Shown here in pieces: positions 26,880-36,241 of a stretch of DNA of 64,000 bases (position 1 is the first letter of the stretch; each line of letters opens with the position of its first letter). The DNA comes from Saprospirales bacterium (GTDB taxonomy: Bacteria > Bacteroidota > Bacteroidia > Chitinophagales > Saprospiraceae): assembly GCA_016719895.1 (NCBI GenBank), contig JADJYG010000007.1, forward strand, positions 124,001 to 188,000. The letters are read 5' to 3'. The position numbers and the translations under genes were made by a program. The notes below the pieces were generated by a model, which saw nothing but the letters and a program-made list of their open reading frames with translations, was not told the origin of the DNA and ran no database searches.

Positions 26880-27537
26880 GTTGAATGCTCCAGATTTCAA
26901 ACCGTTCGCCCCAGCGGTATTTTTGATAAACAAGGGAAAACGAAAACCCGTTACGGCCTGCAATTTCCTGTATTTTTTCCAGATGGCAATCTTCGGAAAG
27001 AATCATCCAGATGCGGCTGCCCGCATGGATGTAGTCGGGCAGCTGATGAAACAACTTTTCAAAGTATTCCAGGTTTTCACCGGCGAAAAAAGCGCGTTCG
27101 GCGTCGGTTTCGGGCGTACGCGGGTAGTAGGGCGGGTTGATCAGAACATAGTCGAACTGCTGCGCCGGCAGGGCATCAAACAAGTCGCTTTGCCAAACAG
27201 CGAGCTGCAGTTGGAGTGTTGCTGCGTTTCGGCGCGCCGTTTCGACGGCCAGCGGATGAATATCCAGCGCAGCGGCCCGGGCGCCTTTTCGGGCGGCAAA
27301 CAAGGCCATAACACCACTGCCCGTACCGATGTCCAGGATTTTTTTATCCTGAAGGTCAATTGTTTCTAAATACCGGAGGAAAATCGGCGTGCTGAAAAAA
27401 ACGCCCGGATGAAATACCCCCGGCGGTATGGTCAGGCGTAAGCCGCCAAAGCGAAACCGGCGTTCCCGGCGAATATAATGCAACGCCAGCCGGCGGTAAA
27501 TCGGCAGCCAGCAACGGCGATACATCCAGCGCATCAT
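26872..27537 (-). CDS. Class I SAM-dependent methyltransferase (HemK/PrmC-like NPPY family)
   Basis: 221 residues from the ATG at 27537, in an ATGA overlap with the upstream barrel gene (stop at 27534), so translation is probably coupled; an ATG follows directly at 27534. Motif I is KKILDIGTGSGVMALFAARKGA (~70-91) and motif IV is INPPYYP (~133-139), the NPPY box of enzymes that methylate amide or amino nitrogens. It is shorter than PrmC and lacks its helical N-domain. Substrate unknown. Confidence 0.78.
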   Translation of the reverse strand: MMRWMYRRCWLPIYRRLALHYIRRERRFRFGGLRLTIPPGVFHPGVFFSTPIFLRYLETIDLQDKKILDIGTGSGVMALFAARKGARAAALDIHPLAVETARRNAATLQLQLAVWQSDLFDALPAQQFDYVLINPPYYPRTPETDAERAFFAGENLEYFEKLFHQLPDYIHAGSRIWMILSEDCHLEKIQEIAGRNGFSFSLVYQKYRWGERFEIWSIQHA

Positions 27538-28982
27538 ATTCCGGTGTTGATATTGACAAAAAAGCCGTTGCCGCCGTTGCCCCGCCAGCTCCATTCGAAG
27601 CGGGCTACTTTATCGTAAAATGCCACTACGTCGATGCCTATACCATGGCCGCGGAGCAGCCGGTTGGTCAGCGGGTTGCCCGTGGCATAATAGGGATCGT
27701 TGGCATAGCCCAGGTCGTTGTTGATGGAAACGTAAATCTTGAGCGGCATAACGCGGAATGCCTGCAGAGGCATCAAACGCCCCAGGCGGAAGGTGTGGTC
27801 GAGCATGCCGATGTGCAGGGAACTGCGCAGCAAACCGTAATCGAGGCCGTCCATCACATAAAATTCGTAGCCGCGCACCAAGTCATTGCCATAACCCAGC
27901 GCCTGGTTGTTGAAAAACGGCGGTCTGCGTCGGGGAAAACTGAAACGTGTTTTGACAACGGTTTCGAGGCTGAGGCGCCTGGAAAAGCCGAAATACTTTT
28001 TCAGTTCGGCGCCGAGCCGCAGCAGCTGTAGATCGTCGGTGGGGAGCAGGCCATTTTTCCGCAGCTCGAAAATTCCAAGCCAGCCGTTGAGGGGGTACGG
28101 CCGGATATCGCGCCGGTCGATTTCCAGTCGGTAGATCAGGCTGAAATGCCGCTGCCGGCTACGCCCCTGCAGGAAATAATCGGGATTGATTTCTGCAGCG
28201 ATGGAATCGGCCACGGTATTTTGGTGGTATTCGAGGCTCAGGCTGTGGTTGGTCAGCAATTTAGGGCGCCACTTCAGGCTCATATTGGCGTAATAGCGTT
28301 TGCGCTGCCAGGCATCCGGATCGACGGCGAACAGTTGTTTGTTGCCTGCGGTACGATAGGATACTTCATGGGTGCGCACGAAGCCGGTAGCGATGCGAAA
28401 TCCCAGGGTTTGGCGGCGGTTGAACCAAGGGCGCTCGTACACGATTTCATAACGGTTGGAGTAGCCGAAATTGAGATTAAGTTTGAGGATGTCGGCATGG
28501 CCGCTGAGGTTGAGGTGCGTCCAGCTGATACCGTAATTGACGCGTTTGAGCGAGCGGTTGAACTCCGTCCACCAGACGTTGAAGTTGCGGTCGGCCAGTT
28601 CGAACAGCGGGATGGGGTATATATACCACGTTTCGACCAGTTGGAACCGCACGCCGAGGCGATTGCCGGGCAGGGTGTCGAGGGATACCGTGGAGGAAGA
28701 GAACAGGTTGGTGTTCATCACGCGCAGGCGGTTGCGCTCGAGGGTTTCGGCGATGCCGGTGAGCGCGAGCGTATCGCCGGCGGAAAACTCCAGTTCACGC
28801 AGGATAAGAGAGGGGCGTGTTTTGCGGTTGCCTTCGAGCAGGATGGAATCAATCCGGACAAAAAGTGGGGGCTGGGCGCCGGTTTGCGCGCGTGCCGGGT
28901 GAAAATACAGTACATGGCATGCCGTCAGGAGGGCGGAAAACATTTTCCAACCAGGTAAAAATCGGCGGCTAGGGTATGTCAT
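27534..28982 (-). CDS. Omp85/BamA-TamA-like outer-membrane beta-barrel with one POTRA
   Basis: 482 residues. An N-terminal signal peptide (~1-32; an ATG at 28943 is an alternative start) is followed by one POTRA-like domain (~40-115, RIDSILLEGNRKTRPSLILRELEFSAGDTL) and a ~330-residue region of alternating amphipathic strands. Full BamA has five POTRAs and ~800 residues, so this is a short Bacteroidota variant with an unknown client. It is coupled to the methyltransferase and FemAB-like genes. Confidence 0.75.
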   Translation of the reverse strand: MTYPSRRFLPGWKMFSALLTACHVLYFHPARAQTGAQPPLFVRIDSILLEGNRKTRPSLILRELEFSAGDTLALTGIAETLERNRLRVMNTNLFSSSTVSLDTLPGNRLGVRFQLVETWYIYPIPLFELADRNFNVWWTEFNRSLKRVNYGISWTHLNLSGHADILKLNLNFGYSNRYEIVYERPWFNRRQTLGFRIATGFVRTHEVSYRTAGNKQLFAVDPDAWQRKRYYANMSLKWRPKLLTNHSLSLEYHQNTVADSIAAEINPDYFLQGRSRQRHFSLIYRLEIDRRDIRPYPLNGWLGIFELRKNGLLPTDDLQLLRLGAELKKYFGFSRRLSLETVVKTRFSFPRRRPPFFNNQALGYGNDLVRGYEFYVMDGLDYGLLRSSLHIGMLDHTFRLGRLMPLQAFRVMPLKIYVSINNDLGYANDPYYATGNPLTNRLLRGHGIGIDVVAFYDKVARFEWSWRGNGGNGFFVNINTGI

Positions 28983-29061
28983 GGGCGGGCGCTCGAATCC
29001 ATGTTAAGGAGCAAAGGGGACAAAATAACGTCAAAACAATTAAAAAAACGCATATAGTCAA

Positions 29062-29090
29062 TTGATTTACTTCAATTTGTGTTACCTTTG
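29062..29090 (+). promoter_or_regulatory. Promoter TTG-N18-TACCTTTG
   Basis: TTG at 29062-29064 and TACCTTTG at 29083-29090 give near-consensus spacing, 22 bases before the ATG at 29112. Confidence 0.55.
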
Positions 29091-29111
29091 GTGAAAATCC
29101 TTCGGTTACCC

Positions 29112-30011
29112 ATGGGTGATATTCTTGCAGATCCGGTATTATTTGGACTGCTTTGGGCGATTGCGGTGTTGGCCGGCGTGTTGATCGGCTGGAATTTACG
29201 GGCCTGGTGGCCGGAGCGTGAAATGGCCCGGCTGTTGGAGCGAACGACGCAGGAACGCAATGCATTGGCCCGTTTGTACACACAGATCAAACATTATTAC
29301 GATTTGCGCGAGGCGGATTTGCGCAAGACCTCGATCGAGTTGACGACCCTGCGCGAGCAGGTAGATGCCTACGAATCGGAGCGCGCTTTTTTGCTCACGG
29401 CCGCACAAGCCAATACGGCGCGGATGGAGCGGGCGGAGGCCAATGCAGCCCTTTGGGCCCGGCGTTTGCCCGAGCTGGAAACGCAGTCCCAACGCCTTCA
29501 ATCTGAAAATACGGCACTCGAAACGGAATTGGCGCAGATCAAAGGCCAGATTAATGCCTGGAAAACGCTGAATCTGGGTTTTTCGGCGATGCAACAGCAA
29601 TTGCACGAACTGGAAGCGCGCAGCGCCCTGCTCGAACAGGAACGCCGGCACTTGCGCGAGCAACTGGACATTGCCCGCGGCCAGATCGAACAACAACAAC
29701 GCGAACTGGCGCGCTATGCCGCGCAACTCCAACAACTTTCCGATACCTACAGCGCTTCCAGCAGCGACGGCGATACCGGCCCGACCCAGACGCCCGGCCA
29801 GTCCGACAACCTGCTCCGTATCCGGGGCATCAACGAAGAACACGTCCGGCGCCTGCGCGAAATCGGTGTCATCTCTTTTGTACAGATCAGTGAATGGGAA
29901 CCCGACGACGTGGCCACGATCGCCAAAGTACTGGGAATTTCCCCGGCGAAAATTATCCAGGACGACTGGATCGGGCAGGCGCAGGCCCTGGTGGCCGGGC
30001 CGCAACCCTGA
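29112..30011 (+). CDS. Membrane-anchored coiled-coil protein with C-terminal helix-hairpin-helix domain
   Basis: 299 residues from the ATG at 29112. One N-terminal helix (~5-27, ILADPVLFGLLWAIAVLAGVL) precedes a long coiled coil (~35-215, rich in Gln/Glu/Arg) and a ~60-residue HhH-type domain (~235-295, LLRIRGINEEHVRRLREIGV...VATIAKVLGIS), like the '5' DNA nuclease' HhH modules of ribosomal/TerL-associated proteins. Nucleic-acid binding is inferred from the HhH only. No nuclease domain is visible. Confidence 0.7.
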   Translation: MGDILADPVLFGLLWAIAVLAGVLIGWNLRAWWPEREMARLLERTTQERNALARLYTQIKHYYDLREADLRKTSIELTTLREQVDAYESERAFLLTAAQANTARMERAEANAALWARRLPELETQSQRLQSENTALETELAQIKGQINAWKTLNLGFSAMQQQLHELEARSALLEQERRHLREQLDIARGQIEQQQRELARYAAQLQQLSDTYSASSSDGDTGPTQTPGQSDNLLRIRGINEEHVRRLREIGVISFVQISEWEPDDVATIAKVLGISPAKIIQDDWIGQAQALVAGPQP

Positions 30012-30105
30012 GCTCGGTTTTGGGGAACGTAGAGCGGTTATACCCACTGGGAATGCCTATCCCAGGTTCTCCACCTTCCCACTTCCAGTGCCGCATCCGG
30101 GCCAA

Positions 30106-31005
30106 GTGGGCGCCATATCCTTTCGCCGACTGATTTCCAAGCTTTTGCACGCCATTCCAAAATTTCCAGCCCTCCTCTTCCTGCTTTCCGCGCTGTTTCT
30201 GCCGGCTTGCCGCAAGGATATGCAGCCGCCCCTGCCCGCCAGCGGCGAGGCGGCCATTCGTTCGCCCCAAAAAGCGGCGCCTGATCCGCTGACAGTTCCC
30301 TTCGCCCGCGACCATTTCCAGGCCCGCCAGCGGGCGGTGCAGGCCCGCACGTCCGGGGCGCCGCAGGACTCCCTGCAACTCCTCATGGGCCAGATCGAAT
30401 TGTTGTGGGATTTTGCCGACACGGTGTTGTACCGGGACACCGTTCCCTTGCTGCTCGTGCCGGTAGCCACTGCCGAAGCGGTAGAGCCCGGCCGTCAGGC
30501 CGCCATGTTGTTTTTTATCGACAGCAGCGGTTACATGGATTCGCGCCTGCTGTTCATACTGGCCGACCCGGAATACGCCCCGCCGGCGGGCGGCTTCAGC
30601 GACTATTTCACCGGCTACCTGTTGCAGGTCACCTGGGACGGCGCCCTCACCGGCTCCTTCCGCCTGCAAAACGGCATTCTGAGCGCCCCGGCGCAGCAGA
30701 ACGGCCTCATCGACCTGCGCACCCAGCAGACGCCCTGCGACGACGGCAGCGCGCCGGTGTTGTCCACCTACAACTTCGGCGCATTTTCGATATACATCTG
30801 GTCGTGTTCGGGCAGCGGCCCCGCGGTGTTCGACCCGAACAACCCGCCGCCCTGGGTCGACAACCCGCTGAATATCCCCACCTACAACCTCGCCTGGGGC
30901 AACGCCCTCGTCAACTGGCCCGCAGGCCACATCAACAACTACTTCAATCCGGCCGATTTCAAAGGTATCGACCGCCTGAACGCCCAACAGGTCAACCAGT
31001 TCTAA
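30106..31005 (+). pseudogene. N-terminal part of a disrupted lipoprotein-AHH toxin gene
   Basis: From a GTG at 30106 (TTG at 30145 is an alternative) the product has a lipoprotein signal ending in the lipobox LPAC, then ~270 residues without a family I recognise. The frame stops at TAA (31003-31005), but the same frame reads on for 62 codons of protein-like sequence (QQFGLYQSAAALLEQLRRDC...). A single change from CAA to TAA would explain the stop. Two compensating one-base shifts follow before the AHH part at 31240. I read 30106-31887 as one broken gene. Confidence 0.6.
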
Positions 31006-31239
31006 CAGCAGTTCGGCCTTTACCAAAGCGCCGCGGCGCTGCTGGAGCAACTCCGGCGCGACTGCGGGTTTTCGGAAGAGGGCGAAGAGCTGTATCTGGA
31101 GTTGAAACAACTGTTGCAGACGCCGGGTAATTTGCCGGAGTGCGCCCGGGGGATTGTTGCGCGGGATACCTCTCCCAAACCTATGGAATCGTGCTGACCG
31201 AAGCCGATTTGACCGGCATTCCCTTGCGGAATCTGTTTT

Positions 31240-31887
31240 TTGATCGTCGTAAATGCCGAATACGCCATTCTCAAGCATCAAAATGGCTGCACATCCGGCT
31301 GGTGCGAATGGAAACTTTATGCACAGGCAACCTGGAATGTGATCGGCGCCGGAGTACATTTGTTGTTGGACGGCGCCGGGCTTTTTCCGGGTATCGGGGA
31401 AATCGCCGATCTGACAAGTGGCGTAATCTATTTTATCGAGGGCGACCACGTAAACGGCACGCTGAGTTTGGCAGCTATGGTCCCGTTTGCGGGGTGGAGC
31501 GCGACAGGCGTTAAATTTGCCAGAAAATCGGTAACCGGCGCATCGGGGAGAAAAATAACCCTGGGCTATGTGATGGACGCAGCCGGGAAGATCGATTTTG
31601 GCAATTCAGGGCAGTTGAGAACCGTGATCAAACCCCTCGCCGGCGAGCAGGCGCATCACTTGATTCCCTGGGCATCGAGGCGACATGATGTCGTACAGGC
31701 AGCCGCGCGCTCCACGAGTGCCAATGCGTTTCACATGAATGAAGCGCTGAATGGCTTGGCGGTTTCCACCGCCCGGCACAATGGGAATCATGCCGCTCAA
31801 CCAGGTAACTTTTTAGATGGTAACAAAAGCGCTTCCCTGTTTGTTAAAGTCCAACATGGGGATGGGGAGCGCTTTTTCATCAACTGA
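31240..31887 (+). pseudogene. C-terminal part of the disrupted gene: pre-toxin region and AHH nuclease domain
   Basis: From TTG 31240 the frame encodes ~215 residues. First comes a hydrophobic pre-toxin-like segment (LLLDGAGLFPGIGEIADLTS..GVIYFIEGDHVNGTLS). Then comes an AHH-type HNH/EndoVII nuclease: EQAHHLIPW with the name-giving Ala-His-His, FHMNEALNGLAVS, and a final HNGNH. AHH domains are toxic tips of polymorphic toxins. Removing one T from the run of six at ~31230 joins it to the preceding LTEADLTGIPLRNLF frame. No immunity gene is identifiable downstream before the terminator. Confidence 0.62.
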
Positions 31888-32000
31888 AATCAATTCAGTG
31901 CCATGGAATATTTCATTATGTCAAAATCTACTGATCCCAAAATAATCGGCCCCCTGGATCGAGGGCTTGTCGGCGGGGACGCCGACAACGAGAAAAAAAC

Positions 32001-32038
32001 AAAAATCCCTCGCCGGCAGGTAGCCGCGAGGGATTTTT
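32001..32038. terminator. Bidirectional intrinsic terminator
   Basis: AAAAATCCCTCGC (32001-32013) is the exact inverse of GCGAGGGATTTTT (32026-32038), so both strands have a U tract. It separates the AHH gene from the convergent rpsA. Confidence 0.88.
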
Positions 32039-32062
32039 TATTTATTCCGTTCGCCGGTGTCT

Positions 32063-34307
32063 TTACTTTGCTTCGTCTTCGCCGAATTGTTCTTTCAGTT
32101 GTGCGAGTGCGGCCAGATCGCCGAGGGTTTCTTTTTCGACTTTTTTCTGGACGTCGGAAACGGCGGATTTTACTTCGCCTTCTTCCTTCGCTTTTTCCGC
32201 CTTGACGGCTGCTTCGGCTTTGTACTTCAAATCTTCCACGTAACGGGTGTGCGAAACGAGGATACGGCGGTCGTCTTTGTTAAATTCGATGACTTTCACC
32301 GTCAGGGTTTCGCCCGTATCCACGACCTGGCCGTCTTCCTTGCGGATATGTTTGGCCGGAGCAAAGGCTTCCAGGCCGTGCGGCATCTGGAAGGTGGCGC
32401 CTTTGTCGTCGCGCTTCAGTACAGTGGCTTCGTGATACGAACCGACCGGGAAAATGGCTTCGAAAGCGTCCCAGGGGTTTTCCTCGATTTGTTTGTGGCC
32501 GAGGCTGATCTGGCGCTTGTCTTTGTCCACATCCAGCACAACCACTTCGATGGGTTCGCCCACTTTGGTGAACTCGCTGGGGTGGGCATAGCGGCGCGTC
32601 CAGCTCAGGTCGCTGATGTGGACCATGCCGCCCACGCCTTCGCTCAGTTCGACGAAGATGCCGTAGTTGGTCATGTTTTTTACCGTGCCGGTGTGGCGGC
32701 TGCCGACGGAGAATTGGCCATCGATTTCGCTCCAGGGATCGGCGGTCAGTTGTTTGATGGAAAGCGACATTTTGCGGTCGCCGCGGTCGATGGTTACGAC
32801 GCGGGCTTCCACTTCCTGGCCCATGGTAAAGTATTCCTTGGCGTTGACGCTTTGATTGCCCCAGCTGATTTCGCTGATGTGGATGAGGCCTTCTACGCCC
32901 GGCATGATTTCGACAAATGCGCCGTAGTCTTCGATGTTAACGACGCGGCCTTTAACCACAGCGCTCTCCGTGATGTCTTCGGGCAATACTTCCCAGGGGT
33001 GCGGGGTGAGTTGTTTGAGGCCGAGGCTGATGCGTTTTTTGTTTTCGTCGAAGTCGAGCACCACCACGTTGATGCGTTGGTTGAGTTGCAATACTTCGCT
33101 CGGGTGGCCGATACGGCCCCAGCTGATATCGGTGATGTACAGCAGGCCGTCTACGCCGCCCAGGTCGAGGAATGCGCCGAAATCGGTGATATTTTTGACG
33201 ATGCCTTCCAGCACCTGGCCTTTTTCGAGGCTGGCGAGGATTTGTTCGCGTTGTTCGGCCAGGTCGCTTTCGATGAGGGCTTTGTGGCTGACCACGGCAT
33301 TTTTAATTTGCTCGTTGATCTTGACCACTTTGAATTCCATCATTTTGCCGACGTACTGGTCGTAGTCGATCACCGGTTTGATATCGATTTGCGAACCTGG
33401 CAGGAAGGTTTCCAAGCCGCCGCAATCGACGATCAGACCGCCTTTGGTTTTGCTGATGACGATACCGCTGATGATCGTGCCATTTTTGAAGGAATCGACA
33501 ATGCTTTCCCAGGCGCGCAGGATCTTGGCTTTTTTGCGCGAAAGGCCGAGCTGGCCCTGGCTGTCTTCCTGACTTTCCACGTAAACTTCCACTTCATCGC
33601 CCTGTTTGAGTTCGGGCATATCGCGGAATTCGTTGAGGGAAACCAGACCGTCGCTTTTGTAATTGATGTCCAAAACCACGTCGCCGCTGCTGATGGCGCT
33701 GACCTTGCCGCGTATGATCTCGTTTTCAGCAACGTGGCTCAGCGTGACATCGTATTGCGACAGGTATTGGTGGCGTTCGGCATCGGTATAAGCAATGGCG
33801 CCGCGCTTGTCCATGTTCCAGTTGAAGTCGTCGTGCGCACCGCCGGCAATCACCGGTTCGGGTATCGGGAGATCCAGTTCTTCTTCCTCTTCTTCCGGCG
33901 CGGCGATTTTTTCTTCCACGGCTGCGGCGGCAGGTTCGGCTTCGTCCTCGCCGGCTTCGGTTTCCTCCAGTTGCATTTCAACCACCGGCCCGGCTTCTTC
34001 GATTTCCGGCGCAATGGCTTCGGCCAGTTCGGGTTCAGTCACCGGTTCGGCTTCTTCGATTCCCGGAGCAGCGGCTTCGACCGGTTCGGGTTCGGTTCGG
34101 CTTCTTCTGCCGGAACTTCCGGTATTTTCATTTCGGCTTCTATGGCGACAGGGGCCGATTCTTCTTCCTCAGCCGGAACTCTACTTCGGCCTCTACTTCG
34201 GCCGGCGTTTCGGCGGCAGTGTCTTCTACTGCGGGGGTGGTTTCTTCCGGCGTCGGCTGGTTTTCTTCCTGTTCCGGGGTAATTTCTTTTTCGTCGTCGA
34301 GTAACAT
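32063..34307 (-). CDS. rpsA: 30S ribosomal protein S1, N-terminal acidic region split by two apparent one-base deletions
   Basis: The intact frame 34042-32063 (659 codons, GTG start if real) carries multiple S1 OB-fold repeats (e.g. GVDGLLYITDISWGRIGHPSEVLQL, GVEGLIHISEISWGNQSV, GVGGMVHISDLSWTRRYAHPSEF). The genuine start is probably the ATG at 34307 (MLLDDEKEITPEQEEN). From there the frame holds for ~44 codons. Restoring one G gives GAG-GTT-CCG and a second G gives GAA-CCG-GAA, and the acidic Glu/Pro/Ala leader then runs continuously into the core. S1 is essential for mRNA binding, so sequence error is likely. Confidence 0.88.
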
Positions 34308-34547
34308 AATAATAAGCGGTTGACTTTGAGGCTTTTAAGTGTGATGCTTTTGCCGGCTTCACTTTAGGGCGAAACCGTTACCCTTGTTTTCGAGCCGAAA
34401 TGAAGTTGCACTGCAGGGCGCGGCTAAAATTCCGGATTTTGAAAAGCGGGCGCAAATGTAACTCCTTTTTTCGATTCGACAAAGCAGCTGTATGGGAAAA
34501 ACCATCCGGTTCGGGTGTTTTAGCCCCGGCGCCCGTGCGGTATTTGC

Positions 34548-34555
34548 TATATTTG
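34548..34555 (+). promoter_or_regulatory. -7 promoter element (TATATTTG) of the GNAT gene
   Basis: TATATTTG exactly fits TAnnTTTG, 18 bases before the ATG at 34574. No convincing -33 element. Confidence 0.45.
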
Positions 34556-34573
34556 CCGGTCAAATTTTTGTAT

Positions 34574-35017
34574 ATGATTAAAATGCTTGTTGCCGACGCA
34601 TCCCACACCCGGGAAGTGGCAGCCCTGCTGGCGGGCCTGTTTGAAGAGGTGGAGCACACGTTGTCTTTTGAAGAAATTGCGGAAATATTCGCGGAGATTG
34701 ATGCGGACGACCACCATTCCACCTTATTGGCGCTCAACGGCGACGAGGAGGTGGTGGGGCTGATTACGCTGGTGGAGTCGCTGTCGTTGTCGGCCGGTGG
34801 CCGTTATGGAGTCGTCAACGAGTTGTTTGTCGTGCCGGCGTACCGCTCGGAAGGCGTGGGCAAAATGTTGCTGGATTTTGCCAAAGAAATTGGCGAACAG
34901 CGCGGCTGGACGCGCATTGAACTGACTACCCCCGGCGACGAGTTTGACAAAACTCTGCGGTTTTACGAACGCGAAGGGTTCTGGAAAATCGGGCCGCGGT
35001 ACAAATTTACGTATTAA
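34574..35017 (+). CDS. GNAT family N-acetyltransferase
   Basis: 147 residues from the ATG at 34574. The acetyl-CoA-binding motif A is NELFVVPAYRSEGVGKMLLDFAKEIGEQ (~81-108), with V/Y-R-x-x-G-V-G-K. The C-terminus FYEREGFWKIGPRY is the usual GNAT strand-helix end. Acceptor unknown. It converges with lptB, 11 bases away. Confidence 0.85.
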   Translation: MIKMLVADASHTREVAALLAGLFEEVEHTLSFEEIAEIFAEIDADDHHSTLLALNGDEEVVGLITLVESLSLSAGGRYGVVNELFVVPAYRSEGVGKMLLDFAKEIGEQRGWTRIELTTPGDEFDKTLRFYEREGFWKIGPRYKFTY

Positions 35018-35028
35018 GAATCAGCGGT

Positions 35029-35769
35029 TTACAGTTCGATGATCTTTCGGCGCAACTGAAAATGTTTGCCGAGGTAGACCTTGCGGACCATTTCGTCGGC
35101 GGCCAGTTCCTCGGCGGTACCGGCGCGCAGGATAGCGCCTTCAAACATCAGGTAGGCGCGGTCGGTGATGCTGAGGGTTTCCTGCACGTTGTGGTCGGTG
35201 ATGAGGATGCCGATGTTTTTGGTCTTGAGTTTGGCCACGATGTACTGGATATCTTCCACGGCGATGGGGTCGATGCCGGCAAAGGGCTCGTCGAGCAGGA
35301 TGAATTTCGGATCGCTGGCCAGGGCGCGGGCGATTTCGGTGCGGCGGCGCTCACCGCCTGAAAGCGTGTCGCCGTTACTTTTGCGCACCTTGTGGAGGTT
35401 GAATTCGTTGATGAGTTCTTCGAGTTTGGCCTGTTGGTCGGCCTTGCTCAGGCCGGTCATTTCCAGCACGGCCCGGATATTATCCTCCACGCTGAGTTTG
35501 CGAAAAACGCTGGGCTCCTGCGGCAGGTAGCCGATGCCTTTTTGGGCGCGGCGGTACATGGGCAGGTCGGTGATTTCCTCGTCGTCGAGAAATACCTTGC
35601 CGTCGGTGGGTTTGATGAAACCGACGACCATGTAAAACGAGGTGGTTTTGCCGGCGCCGTTGGGGCCGAGCAAACCGACGATTTCGCCTTGTTGCACGGT
35701 AAAATCGACGTCGCGCACGACGGTGCGTTTGCCGTACACTTTGATGAGTTTTTCTGCGCGCAGGATCAT
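35029..35769 (-). CDS. lptB: LPS export ABC transporter ATP-binding protein
   Basis: 246 residues. Walker A GPNGAGKTT (~35-43), signature LSGGERRRTEIARAL (~137-151), Walker B FILLDEPFAGIDP (~157-169) and the H-loop ITDHNVQETL. The sequence order and length (LptB ~240) and the FYMVVGFIKPTDG segment fit LptB, the cytoplasmic ATPase of the LptB2FGC extractor of LPS. LptF/G are not in the window. It overlaps yqeY by 4 bases. Confidence 0.93.
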   Translation of the reverse strand: MILRAEKLIKVYGKRTVVRDVDFTVQQGEIVGLLGPNGAGKTTSFYMVVGFIKPTDGKVFLDDEEITDLPMYRRAQKGIGYLPQEPSVFRKLSVEDNIRAVLEMTGLSKADQQAKLEELINEFNLHKVRKSNGDTLSGGERRRTEIARALASDPKFILLDEPFAGIDPIAVEDIQYIVAKLKTKNIGILITDHNVQETLSITDRAYLMFEGAILRAGTAEELAADEMVRKVYLGKHFQLRRKIIEL

Positions 35770-36215
35770 GTGCCGAGCAGTTTTTTTACCATTTCCGAAA
35801 TCAACCGTCCTTCCGCCTTGCCGGCCAGTTGTTTGTTGGCGGCGCCCATCACCTTGCCCATGTCTTTGGGCGAGCTGGCGCCCACTTCGGCGATGATGGC
35901 CCGCAGGGCAGCTTCCAGTTCGGCGCCTTCGAGCATGGCCGGCAGGTAGCGTTTGATGACCCGGATTTCTTCCATTTCCTTTTCCGCCAGTTCCGGACGG
36001 TTGTTTTTTACGTAGATATCGTACGAATCCTGGCGGCTCTTAAGGAGTTTTTGCAACATCTGCACCTCCCGGGCTTCGTCGATAACATCGCCCGAACCGT
36101 CGGTTTTGGCCAGTAAAATAGCGCTCTTGATGGCGCGGATGCTGCGCAGTACCACCTCGTCCTTGGCTTTCATGGCCGCGATGAGGTCTTTGTTGATTCT
36201 TTCTTCGAGAGGCAT
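35766..36215 (-). CDS. GatB/YqeY domain protein
   Basis: 149 residues, the usual length of stand-alone YqeY. MPLEERINKDLIAAMKAKDEVVLRSIRAIKSAIL and the C-terminal IAEVGASSPKDMGKVMGAANKQLAGKAEGR are diagnostic. The domain is the tRNA-binding tail of GatB; free YqeY has no settled role. The ATGA overlap with lptB indicates an operon. Confidence 0.92.
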   Translation of the reverse strand: MPLEERINKDLIAAMKAKDEVVLRSIRAIKSAILLAKTDGSGDVIDEAREVQMLQKLLKSRQDSYDIYVKNNRPELAEKEMEEIRVIKRYLPAMLEGAELEAALRAIIAEVGASSPKDMGKVMGAANKQLAGKAEGRLISEMVKKLLGT

Positions 36216-36241
36216 TATTGAGTGATTGAGAGATTGAATGA

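Noticed and set aside
29671..30105. Upstream part of the frame leading into the lipoprotein gene
   Set aside because: It is a shadow of the coiled-coil/HhH gene in another frame; the lipoprotein signal begins only after 30106.
31903..32205. Candidate immunity gene after the AHH toxin
   Set aside because: The frame runs through the bidirectional terminator and into the end of rpsA; the product is basic and low-complexity.
32057..34282. Long open frame antisense to rpsA (741 codons)
   Set aside because: Shadow of the GC-biased S1 repeats; the minus strand encodes unmistakable S1 domains and the antisense product has no recognisable domain.
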